Part shown: piece by piece, positions 15,597 to 23,146 of the stretch
Numbering within the stretch: position 1 is the first letter of the stretch
Layout: every line of letters starts with the position of its first letter
NCBI GenBank assembly: GCA_032229885.1
Contig: JAVYAJ010000349.1
Span: 1-24,323 of the forward strand
Reading direction: 5' to 3'
From: Anammoximicrobium sp032229885
Lineage (GTDB): Bacteria > Planctomycetota > Planctomycetia > Pirellulales > Pirellulaceae
DNA: 24,323 nucleotides
Translations under genes and position numbers: made by a program
The notes under the pieces: generated by a model
The model's database searches: none
The model's input: only the letters and a program-made list of their open reading frames with translations
What the model was told of the DNA's origin: nothing

Positions 15597-16760
15597 ATGC
15601 GGATTGCACACGTCATCACGCGAATGATCGTCGGCGGCGCGCAAGAAAACACGCTGTTGTGCTGTCACGATCTGATTCGCCTGTTCGGCGACGACGTGTT
15701 ATTGGTCACGGGTCCGTCGTTGGGTCCAGAGGGCGAATTGTTGAAGCAGGGCAGGGGGGGGGGCGTCCCGTTGGCGCTGATCCCATCGCTGCGGCGCGCC
15801 ATCGCACCTTGGAACGATCTGCGGGCGTATCGCGCCATCCGCCGAACGTTGAGCGAGTTTCGTCCGGACGTCGTCCATACGCACAGCGCGAAGGGCGGGA
15901 TCCTAGGGCGTTTGGCCGCCCGCGCGTTGCGCGTTCCGACCATCGTCCACACGATTCACGGTGCGCCGTTTCATCCCTATCAATCGGCGGCGACGCGAGC
16001 TGTCTACCGCTGGTGCGAGACGTACGCCGCGCGGCGCTGTGACCACCTGATCAGCGTGGCCGACGCGATGACGGATCTGATGGTCGCGGCCGGCGTGGCT
16101 CCGCGCGACAAGTTTACGACGATCTACAGCGGCATGGCGGTCGAGCCGTTTTTGGATGCGGACGCGCATCGCGCTCGCGTCCGTGGCGAGTTGGGTTACA
16201 CCGACCGGCATGTGGTGATCGGCAAGATCGCTCGGCTGTTTCACCTCAAGGGGCACGAGTATCTGATCGCGGCCGCCGGGCGCGTGGTCGAGGCCTGCCC
16301 GGATGTCCGGTTTCTATTGGTGGGCGATGGCGTGCTGCGCGAGGCGCTGCAACGCCAAATTCATCAGGCCGGGCTAGATGATTACTTCCAATGTACGGGG
16401 CTGGTTCCGCCGGCGCGGATCCCAGAGCTGCTGGGTGCGATGGACGCGCTGGCGCACGTCAGCCTGCGCGAGGGGCTGGCTCGCGCGCTGCCCCAGGCGC
16501 TGATCGCCGGCAAGCCGGTGGTCAGTTACGACGTCGACGGCGCGCGCGAAGTGGTCCGCGACGGCGAGACCGGGTTTCTGTTGCCGCCGCGAAGCATCGA
16601 GCCGCTGGCGGCCGCGTTGGTCCGTCTGGCCAGCGACGCCGCCCTGCGGCAGCGGCTGGGGCGCCAGGGACGTGAGCGGTTTACCGAGCAATTTCGCCAC
16701 GAGTGGATGACGCGCCAATTGCGCGAGCTCTATGAGAGGCTGCTCGCCAAAAGCGCCTGA
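15597..16760 (+). CDS. GT4-type glycosyltransferase
   Basis: A 387-residue GT-B fold glycosyltransferase of the family-1 (GT4-like) group that moves a sugar from a nucleotide-sugar donor to an unknown acceptor, probably in polysaccharide or glycolipid synthesis at the cytoplasmic face. The N-terminal domain begins MRIAHVITRMIVGGAQENT (the Gly-rich GGAQ loop), with DVVHTHSAKGGILGR next. The C-terminal donor domain has IGKIARLFHLKGHEYLI, FLLVGDG and SLREGLARALPQALIAGKPVV, the E-x7-E region with Gln in place of the second Glu. Codons ~53-56 are formed by a run of ten G (15754-15763); slippage of one base would truncate the protein. It follows truA by 6 bp, so coupled expression is likely. Confidence 0.92.
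   Translation: MRIAHVITRMIVGGAQENTLLCCHDLIRLFGDDVLLVTGPSLGPEGELLKQGRGGGVPLALIPSLRRAIAPWNDLRAYRAIRRTLSEFRPDVVHTHSAKGGILGRLAARALRVPTIVHTIHGAPFHPYQSAATRAVYRWCETYAARRCDHLISVADAMTDLMVAAGVAPRDKFTTIYSGMAVEPFLDADAHRARVRGELGYTDRHVVIGKIARLFHLKGHEYLIAAAGRVVEACPDVRFLLVGDGVLREALQRQIHQAGLDDYFQCTGLVPPARIPELLGAMDALAHVSLREGLARALPQALIAGKPVVSYDVDGAREVVRDGETGFLLPPRSIEPLAAALVRLASDAALRQRLGRQGRERFTEQFRHEWMTRQLRELYERLLAKSA
15746..15763 (+). repeat. G-rich motif, copy 3, with a G10 run inside a gene
   Basis: GCAGGGCAGGGGGGGGGG within the glycosyltransferase gene, encoding Q-G-R-G-G-G. It carries the same GGGCAGG core as the intergenic copies but has the longest homopolymer in the window (15754-15763). Confidence 0.85.
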
Positions 16761-16902
16761 TCCGCCGAGCGTTGGAACCCGTCGGCGTCGAGCATGGACG
16801 TCGCGGAGAGCCAGGAACGCACTTCCCTCGGCAACGATCTCGGTTTAGACTTGGGGCCGATTGAAGTCAGAATCGTCCTCCGGGCGTAAGGGAGGTGTAG
16901 AC

Positions 16903-17856
<954 letters not shown>

Positions 17857-17858
17857 TC

Positions 17859-18983
17859 ATGACGGAAAACAACTCACTTGCACCAGGGCTGGAATTCGAA
17901 CAGCCCATCCACGCGATCGAAGTGCGTCTGAGCGAACTCGAACGCGCCGCCGACGGTCGTCCGGAGACCGAAGACGAAATCCGACGTTTGCGCCGCGAAT
18001 GGGCCAAGGTCACCCGTCGCGTCTACGAGCACCTCGATCCTTGGCAGACGGTTCAGGTCGCCCGACACAAAAACCGTCCCTATACCTCGGACTACCTGGC
18101 CCTGGCGTTCGACGAGTTTGTCGAGCTGCATGGGGATCGGCACTTCGGCGACGACCGGGCGATCCTCAGCGGATTTGCCAAGCTGGATCAGTACAAGGTC
18201 CTGGTGATCGGCCACCAGAAGGGCCGCACCTACAAGGAACGGGCGGCGTGCTTTTTCGGCTGCGCGCACCCCGAGGGCTACCGCAAGGCGATGGCCAAGA
18301 TGCGGTTGGCCGCCAAGTTCCAACTGCCGGTCATCACGTTCATCGACACCCCGGGCGCCTATCCCGGCGTCGGCGCCGAGGAGCGAGGCCAGGCTTGGGT
18401 GATCGCCGAGAACATGTACGAGATGTCGCGTCTGCGAACGCCGATCATCTGCGTGGTGATCGGCGAAGGCGGCAGCGGCGGCGCGCTGGGGATCGGCGTC
18501 GGCGATCGCGTGGCCATGCTGGAACACGCCTACTATTCGGTGATCAGCCCTGAGGGCTGCGCGGGCATTTTGTGGAAGAGCCACGAGTACGCGCAACAGG
18601 CCGCGCGCGCGTTGCGGTTCACCGCCAAGGATCTGCTGCAATTCGGCGTGATCGACAGCGTGATCCCCGAACCGCTCGGCGGCGCTCACCGCGACCATCA
18701 TCAGATGGGCGCGCGGCTCAAGTTCTATCTCATCCGAACGCTCCGCGAACTGCTGGCCACGCCGCTGGACTCGCTGTTGCAACAGCGCTATGAAAAATTT
18801 CGGCGGATGGGGGTGTTCCTCGAAACGCCGCTGGCCGAGCGCGCCGACACGCCGGTCGCCGAGCACGATTCGCTGACCGACGAAAATGGTTCGTCCTTCG
18901 ACAACGGTTCCGAAGCTGGCGACGAGCCGGGACTCGGAAACGGTTCCGCGCCCACGGCGCCGCTGGTGATCCCGGACGCTTGA
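17859..18983 (+). CDS. accA: Acetyl-CoA carboxylase carboxyltransferase, alpha subunit
   Basis: A 374-residue AccA. With AccD it transfers the carboxyl group from carboxybiotin-AccB to acetyl-CoA, giving malonyl-CoA for fatty-acid synthesis. Family marks: the N-terminal helical LEFEQPIHAIEVRLSELE, then FDEFVELHGDRHFGDD, GHQKGRTYKE, FIDTPGAYPGVGAEERGQ, IGEGGSGGALGIGVGDRV and YSVISPEGCAGILWK. The start ATG 17859 is fixed by homology and lies 2 bp after the kinase stop, so translation is probably coupled. Unusual is an acidic tail of ~52 residues (~323-374) with repeated NG/NGS steps, absent from typical ~315-residue AccA. accB, accC and accD are not in the window. Confidence 0.97.
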   Translation: MTENNSLAPGLEFEQPIHAIEVRLSELERAADGRPETEDEIRRLRREWAKVTRRVYEHLDPWQTVQVARHKNRPYTSDYLALAFDEFVELHGDRHFGDDRAILSGFAKLDQYKVLVIGHQKGRTYKERAACFFGCAHPEGYRKAMAKMRLAAKFQLPVITFIDTPGAYPGVGAEERGQAWVIAENMYEMSRLRTPIICVVIGEGGSGGALGIGVGDRVAMLEHAYYSVISPEGCAGILWKSHEYAQQAARALRFTAKDLLQFGVIDSVIPEPLGGAHRDHHQMGARLKFYLIRTLRELLATPLDSLLQQRYEKFRRMGVFLETPLAERADTPVAEHDSLTDENGSSFDNGSEAGDEPGLGNGSAPTAPLVIPDA

Positions 18984-19396
18984 GGCGACGCGGGTCGGAT
19001 ATTTCTTCGCACCAACCGCCGCGCGCTCGTCTGCCGCGACCCTGGGCGTTGGCGTGTGCGGCAGTGCGAGGCCGGGCCGCCGGATCGGTTCCGCGGCCGG
19101 CTTCAAAGGCTCTGGGGAACGTCCGATAATGTTTCTTATGTTCGGTTGGGATGCCCGTTTTTCCCGGGAATTTCGCCATTCAGCCGAACCGGCCTGCGAG
19201 CCGCGAAACGGCGTTTAGCGGCCCTGCCCGTGTCCGGCGTCGTCGCGACCGGACAGCCAGTTGGAAATGCGTCTGGCCCGACGTTTTGGCCTTGGGTCGC
19301 GGCGGCGTTTGAGCGTATAGTCCGCCGGACACAACAGGCCCGCGCCGGACGGTCAGTGCGCGGGCCGAGCGTTGAAACCGAATCTGTGCGTTGGCC
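18984..19396. other. Intergenic region with possible promoter and palindrome
   Basis: 413 bp with no gene. An inverted repeat TGTCCGG/CCGGACA (19231-19237, 19249-19255; 11-base loop) and a possible promoter for the next gene (TTGGGT 19292-19297, 18-bp spacer, TATAGT 19316-19321) are the only signals I see. Neither is strong. Confidence 0.4.
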
Positions 19397-20149
19397 ATGC
19401 CCGGCTTCAAGACTCATATTTCCGTCAGCACGCTCCTGGGAATCGGCTGTGGCGCCGCGGGCTATGCGTGCCGGTTGCCGCTGTCCACCTGCCTTGTGGC
19501 AGGGGGCCTGTGTAGTCTGGCCGGCGCCCTGCCCGACTTGGACAGCGATTCGGGGACGCCCGTTCGGGAACTGACTGCGTTCCTGGCGGCCCTCGTTCCC
19601 GCGCTGATGATCCCTCGGTTCGAGCAGTTGGGGTTCAACCGCGAGCAATTCGTGCTGGCGACGGCGATCGTCTATTTCACGGTTCGATTCGGGTTCGGTG
19701 ATCTGCTCAAAGGCTGCACGGTGCATCGCGGGATGTGGCACAGCCTGCCGGCGGCGGCGATCGCCGGCCTGGCGGCGTTCCTGCTCGTATCCGGCGCGGA
19801 TCTGTCGGTTCGCCTGTTCAAGGCCGGCGCGGTCGTGTTGGGCTTTCTATCGCATTTGGTTCTGGACGAGTTGGCGAGCGTCCAGGTCCGTCGGGGACGC
19901 ATCCGGATCAAACGTTCACTCGGCACCGCGCTCAAGCTGTGGACTTCGCGCAGCGTCCGGGCCAACGTCTCGACGTATGCCAAACTGGTGGCATTGATCG
20001 TCCTGGTGATTGGCGACCCGTATTTGATGAGGCACTGGAGCGCACCGCGGCCAGAGGTTCATGATCTCAGCCACCGGTGGTCGAAGCAGGCCGAGGCGAC
20101 TCGGCCTCGAACCGTGAATCCAGCAGCAGGGTCACCGGCCCGTCGTTGA
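19397..20149 (+). CDS. Membrane-bound metal-dependent hydrolase (DUF457/YdjM-like)
   Basis: A 250-residue integral membrane protein of the YdjM/YbcI group. It opens MPGFKTHISVSTLLGIG with the conserved histidine, continues with a hydrophobic segment and GALPDLDSDSG, in which the aspartates are likely metal ligands, then KGCTVHRGMWHSLPAA (the HRGxxHS motif) and FLSHLVLDEL. About four or five hydrophobic segments lie between. The family is predicted to bind metal at the membrane; its substrate is unknown. The ATG at 19397 is preferred to a TTG six bases upstream. The basic hydrophilic tail (~213-250) is encoded partly opposite the 3' end of dtd: the two convergent genes overlap by 83 bp. Confidence 0.88.
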   Translation: MPGFKTHISVSTLLGIGCGAAGYACRLPLSTCLVAGGLCSLAGALPDLDSDSGTPVRELTAFLAALVPALMIPRFEQLGFNREQFVLATAIVYFTVRFGFGDLLKGCTVHRGMWHSLPAAAIAGLAAFLLVSGADLSVRLFKAGAVVLGFLSHLVLDELASVQVRRGRIRIKRSLGTALKLWTSRSVRANVSTYAKLVALIVLVIGDPYLMRHWSAPRPEVHDLSHRWSKQAEATRPRTVNPAAGSPARR

Positions 20150-20549
20150 CCAGAGCCACATCCATGTGGGCGCGAAACGTACCGGTGGCCGTGGGGATCC
20201 CCAGACGGCGGACGGTCGCGACGAACGCCTCGTACAGGCGTTCGGCCAGTTCCGGAGTGGCCGCGGCCGTAAAGCTGGGGCGTTTGCCTTTGCGGCAATC
20301 GCCGTACAGCGTAAACTGACTGATCACCAACATTTTGCCGCCGATGTCCGCCAGACAGCGGTTCATCTTGCCGGCGTCGTCCTCGAAGATCCGCAGGCCA
20401 GAGACCTTTTCCGCCAGGTAGGCGACGTCCCGATCCGTGTCATCGTGTGTGACACCCAGCAAGACCAACAGGCCGTGCTCGATCTGCCCCACCGTGCGCC
20501 CCTCGGCCGTTACGCAAGCCCGGCTGACTCGTTGTACGCACGCACGCAT
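20067..20549 (-). CDS. dtd: D-aminoacyl-tRNA deacylase
   Basis: A 160-residue Dtd, which hydrolyses D-amino acids (D-Tyr and others, and Gly mischarged on tRNA-Ala) from tRNA as a chirality proofreader. Family features: MRACVQRVSRACVTAEG, LVLLGVTHDDT, the long GLRIFED helix region, the catalytic SQFTLYGD followed by CRKGKRPSF, and the Gly-cis-Pro motif NDGPVTLLLDS. The family normally ends near LLLDSR, so the last ~12 residues, which overlap the convergent hydrolase gene, are an extension. The start ATG 20549 has a strong GGGGAG six bases upstream, formed by the end of a long purine-rich leader on this strand. Confidence 0.97.
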   Translation of the reverse strand: MRACVQRVSRACVTAEGRTVGQIEHGLLVLLGVTHDDTDRDVAYLAEKVSGLRIFEDDAGKMNRCLADIGGKMLVISQFTLYGDCRKGKRPSFTAAATPELAERLYEAFVATVRRLGIPTATGTFRAHMDVALVNDGPVTLLLDSRFEAESPRPASTTGG

Positions 20550-20550
20550 G

Positions 20551-20745
20551 ACTTACTCCCCTTCTCTTCCCTGCCCTGCCCCGCCCTTCTCTTTCCTGTC
20601 CTTCTGTTTTGATCTTCTCTTCTCTGGCACTTCCATTTTCTTCTCTTCTGCTTCTCTGTCTTCTGCTTCTCTCCTGAGTCAGGCTGCCATTTTCTTTTCT
20701 TCTTATGCTGCCTTATCTATCCTTCTTGTTTCTCCTGTAGCTGCC
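20551..20745. repeat. ~195-bp polypyrimidine/polypurine tract
   Basis: The plus strand is almost only C and T, with CTTCTCTTCT-like steps and the direct repeat CTTCTGCTTCTCT; single G or A bases break it. On the minus strand it is the purine-rich gap between the upstream STAS gene and dtd, ending in the dtd ribosome-binding site. It contains one G-rich motif (20570-20582). A 27-codon minus-strand frame (ATG 20636 to TAA 20553) of highly charged residues ends 3 bases before the dtd start; this may be chance in such biased sequence. Confidence 0.85.
20570..20582 (-). repeat. G-rich motif, copy 4
   Basis: On the minus strand GGGGCAGGGCAGG, set in the purine-rich leader of dtd. Confidence 0.75.
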
Positions 20746-20760
20746 TTTGAGATAGCGGTG

Positions 20761-21141
20761 CTAGTCGGCCGTTGCCTGAAAGTCGCGAAATGCGGCGGCC
20801 ACGGTGTCGTACAGCTTGAAGAGGGTCTGTTGGGGGTCGATCAGGCGAAAGATTTCCCGATGGGTCGCGAGCAGATCGCACAGCTTCGCCTCGGCTGCCG
20901 GGTGATGAAAGCGGAGGTGGTCTCTCAAACTGACCAGGGCGCCGACAAATGCGCTGGAGAATCGCTGGACGTTGATGAAGCTGAGGATCAGCTTGACGGG
21001 CTGCTCGGATTTAGCCAACGCTAAGAGCTCGCCTTTGACGACCGAGATCGTCTGTTGATCGAAAAAATCCTCGGGCTTCAACGTGACAACGGTCACATCG
21101 CCGATGTGTTCGACGCGCAGGTGAGGATAGCGATCGGCCAT
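20761..21141 (-). CDS. STAS-domain protein (anti-sigma-factor antagonist type)
   Basis: A 126-residue single-domain STAS protein. Beta strand IGDVTVVTLK near the N-terminus, then FFDQQTI, PVKLILSFINVQRFSSAFVG with serines where SpoIIAA-like proteins carry the phosphoacceptor (classic DSSG), and a C-terminal REIFRLIDPQQTLFKLYDTV helix-strand pair. Such proteins usually bind an anti-sigma kinase, or serve in stressosomes and phosphatase-controlled switches. It is 36 bp downstream of the other minus-strand STAS gene and clearly a paralogue, sharing the VQRFS(S/T)xF(V/I)G core, so the pair should be one operon produced by duplication. No anti-sigma factor, SpoIIE-type phosphatase or sigma factor is adjacent. 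Confidence 0.88.
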   Translation of the reverse strand: MADRYPHLRVEHIGDVTVVTLKPEDFFDQQTISVVKGELLALAKSEQPVKLILSFINVQRFSSAFVGALVSLRDHLRFHHPAAEAKLCDLLATHREIFRLIDPQQTLFKLYDTVAAAFRDFQATAD

Positions 21142-21162
21142 GGCACCGTTCTTTCATCGCAA

Positions 21163-21173
21163 GGGCAGGGCAG
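21163..21173 (+). repeat. G-rich motif, copy 5 (core only)
   Basis: GGGCAGGGCAG in the 36-bp gap between the two minus-strand STAS genes, on the strand opposite to the genes. It lacks the terminal G-run. Confidence 0.7.
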
Positions 21174-21177
21174 TAGG

Positions 21178-21537
21178 TCAATGGAAAGACTGGACAGCTT
21201 CCTCGACGGTATCAAAGATGCGAAACACGGTGCCGTCGAGGTTCAGCACGCGAAAGATGTCGCGGTGGATCGGCTGCATCGCGCACAGGGCGATCCGCCC
21301 ATCGGCGTCCATCTGCCGCTTGAAGCTCAGCAGCGTGCCGATAAATTCGGTGGAAAAACGTTGGACGTTTTGAAAGTCCACAACCGCTTTGGCGGGTTTG
21401 GCGGTCTGCGCGAAGAGAACCAACTCGCGTTTGGCGTCGAAGTTCGTTGCCTGATCGAGAAAGTCGAAGACCGTCGGCGTGACCACGGTCACGTCTTCCA
21501 TGATCGCGATGCGAAAATGCTCAAACTGCGGGGCCAT
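21178..21537 (-). CDS. STAS-domain protein, paralogue of the adjacent one
   Basis: A 119-residue STAS protein beginning MAPQFEHFRIAIMEDVTVV. It shows the same order as its neighbour: FDFLDQATNFDAKRELVLFA, then KAVVDFQNVQRFSTEFIGTL with Ser/Thr at the presumed phosphoacceptor site, and IHRDIFRVLNLDGTVFRIFDTV at the end. Its role should be as partner in a phosphorylation-controlled protein switch, but the partner is not in the window. The ATG at 21535-21537 has GGAG 7-8 bases upstream and it is the first gene of the pair. Upstream, 402 bp separate it from the third, divergent STAS gene. Confidence 0.88.
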   Translation of the reverse strand: MAPQFEHFRIAIMEDVTVVTPTVFDFLDQATNFDAKRELVLFAQTAKPAKAVVDFQNVQRFSTEFIGTLLSFKRQMDADGRIALCAMQPIHRDIFRVLNLDGTVFRIFDTVEEAVQSFH

Positions 21538-21796
21538 GACACCATCTCCGCTGTTCGAAAAAGCGACTCAGGACAACCCCCCGTCGCCTGGCCTAGCGAC
21601 TGTAGATGGAGGCTGTGACGGACGACTCGGGGCGTGCAACCGTTCCCTCCGGAATTTCTAGTGTAGTGCGAGCCCTCGTTTCGATCAACTAGCTCGAAAA
21701 CGCAGGTCATGCGACGTCAGATCGCCGCCATCTCCGGATGCGGCGCTCCCAGAGCACGCATCTTGCCGTGTCGGCCGTCGCGCAGGGCTCTGATCT

Positions 21797-21813
21797 GCCC
21801 CCTGCCCTGCCCC
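21797..21813 (-). repeat. G-rich motif, copy 6
   Basis: On the minus strand GGGGCAGGGCAGGGGGC, within the divergent gap between STAS genes. It sits directly after the remnant at 21812-21889 on that strand. Confidence 0.85.
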
Positions 21814-21889
21814 ACTCGGCCAGAACCTTCGAAATTGTCTTGCCTTTCTTTGCGAGAACCCTAATACTAATTCTTGCGTCTGGGCTCAT
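21812..21889 (-). pseudogene. Possible IS21-type (IstA) N-terminal scrap
   Basis: The minus-strand frame from ATG 21889 gives MSPDARISIRVLAKKGKTIS followed by KVLAEW, which resembles the first helix-turn-helix segment of IS21 IstA-like transposases (pattern IRxLAxKGxxIxxIA). The resemblance ends where the G-rich motif begins. The frame goes on to 21707 in Arg-rich sequence with no family character. Only about 26 residues support this, so it is a weak call. The rest of 21538-21939 shows no gene apart from the leader of the plus-strand STAS gene. Confidence 0.3.
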
Positions 21890-21939
21890 TTTCCAGGAGA
21901 CGCCGGCGGAGCGGCGATTGGTTCAGGAGGTGCGATCCC

Positions 21940-22323
21940 ATGTTGATAGCCTTGGCCCCAGGTTGGAAGACGGAGTTGGACCGTGGCCCCGAGTGGCTGT
22001 TTGTGAAGCTGTACGGCCCGGATAGCGATGCGGCCGATGCCACGGGGTTGGCAGAGTCTCTTTACACACTGTTGAGGCAGGAATTCAAACAGCGGCTGCT
22101 GCTGGAACTGGACAATATCCAGCACATGCCTCGGGATTTGGTGATCGAGCTGCACTTGCTGCGAGACGAGTTGGAGCGCGAAGGATCGCTGTTGCGAGTC
22201 TGTGGGCTGTGCGCCGAGCACGAGGTGTCGTTGTCGCGCAGCGAGTTCTCGCCGCACTTGCTCTGCTATCCTGATCGCGATGCGGCACTTCTCGGCTTTT
22301 TCCGCCCGAGCAAGCCGCGATAG
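21940..22323 (+). CDS. STAS-like protein without the phosphoacceptor serine
   Basis: A 127-residue protein of STAS-like build: strand WLFVKLYG, helix ATGLAESLYTLLRQEFKQ, strand RLLLELDNIQ, then HMPRDLVIELHLLRDELEREG and the strand LLRVCGLCAEHEVSLSRS, ending LLCYPDRDAALLGF. Where canonical STAS proteins have Ser/Thr after the central strand it has HMPRDL, so regulation by phosphorylation there is unlikely. Planctomycetes have many such proteins of unknown role. The start ATG 21940 is supported by AGGAGG about nine bases upstream; the frame is open from 21874. It is divergent from the tandem STAS pair, making three STAS-type genes within 1.6 kb. Confidence 0.75.
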   Translation: MLIALAPGWKTELDRGPEWLFVKLYGPDSDAADATGLAESLYTLLRQEFKQRLLLELDNIQHMPRDLVIELHLLRDELEREGSLLRVCGLCAEHEVSLSRSEFSPHLLCYPDRDAALLGFFRPSKPR

Positions 22324-22553
22324 ACGGCTGCGATCGACGGCTGCGGGCGTCGGTCGAGCCAAGGCCGCAGCGGGGAAGATGTTTCGCGTTCAATGCGTTT
22401 AGCGCTCGGCCGCCGTCGCCGCTCAATTGAGCTACGTCCGAACGGATGGCTTCGAAGCTGGCATCGCGGACGCGGTCCCGCCGCCAGCCGAGCAGCGCAT
22501 CGACGGCATCTTGCGCGCCGGGACGAACGGCTACACGAACGTCGGGCTCAGTC

Positions 22554-22591
22554 CGGCAAAGGCGGATCGAAGTCCGCTCTACGAAGTGGCA
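22554..22591. repeat. REP-like hairpin repeat, copy 1
   Basis: 38 bp matching 22961-22998 at 29 positions by eye. The core GCGGATCGAAGTCCGC is self-complementary at its ends (GCGGA/TCCGC) and can form a short hairpin. Confidence 0.6.
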
Positions 22592-22960
22592 TTGCACGCC
22601 GCGCAACGCATCACGTCTTGCTCCAGAAAACGGGCAAAGCACGCTCGGCCGTGTGGGCGTCGAAGGCCACAAGCACTCGAATCGGCCAGCGGTCGTGCGC
22701 CGGGAACCGCTGCATTTCCGCAACCTTCGGGCGACGGGCCGTCGCATCGCGGGTCTCAGGGGCTGTCACCGTGGCTCGATGTTGAATCCATGCTGTCGTC
22801 TCTCGTACCCTTGAAGTCTCGGGCGTGCGTGATATCCTAACATCCGACTATGGGCAAGCGGATCTCTGTCGTTGTCCGGATGGCGGGCGATCGTCCTTGA
22901 GCCGTGGGGCAGATCTGCCTTGCGCGGGCGAGAAAGGCCAGTCGAACGCCTGGTGGCGTG

Positions 22961-22998
22961 CGGCAAAGGCGGACTGGAGTCTGCCTTATAGAGTGGCA
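22961..22998. repeat. REP-like hairpin repeat, copy 2
   Basis: Same orientation as copy 1, sharing CGGCAAAGGCGGA and AGTGGCA at the two ends. Core GGCGGACTGGAGTCTGCC forms a 7-bp stem (one G-T pair) with a four-base loop. Base changes on both stem sides relative to copy 1 suggest that the fold is kept. Confidence 0.6.
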
Positions 22999-23146
22999 AA
23001 AGCACGCTTCCGAGCCGCGCGACGGACACCCAACTTTTTTCCCAAAGGCGCCGTTCGTTTGTCGGCATGGGAAACCTGCCTCGTACTCCGTCTGTTAATC
23101 CGGGCTTGACCCGTCACCTATCCTCGGGCTCCATCGCAAGGTTGAG

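Larger units (their letters stand above)
22324..23146. other. 0.8-kb non-coding region with hairpin repeats
   Basis: No convincing gene on either strand: open frames are Arg/Ala/Ser-rich and lack start signals. It holds two copies of a hairpin-forming repeat (22554-22591, 22961-22998) and the 12-bp palindrome GGCAGATCTGCC (22908-22919). A TTGACC at 23106-23111 before the tryptophanase-like gene has no good -10 partner. Confidence 0.6.

Noticed and set aside
17874..19106. 410-codon open frame antisense to accA
   Set aside because: accA is unmistakable on the plus strand; the antisense product is His/Asp/Arg-rich with no domain.
20095..20120. tRNA-like GGTTCGAGGCC on the minus strand
   Set aside because: It lies inside the conserved end of dtd (SRFEAES) and has no cloverleaf partners.
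22085..22747. 220-codon minus-strand frame across the third STAS gene and the gap after it
   Set aside because: Arg/Ala-rich with no start signal; it overlaps the better supported plus-strand STAS-like gene.
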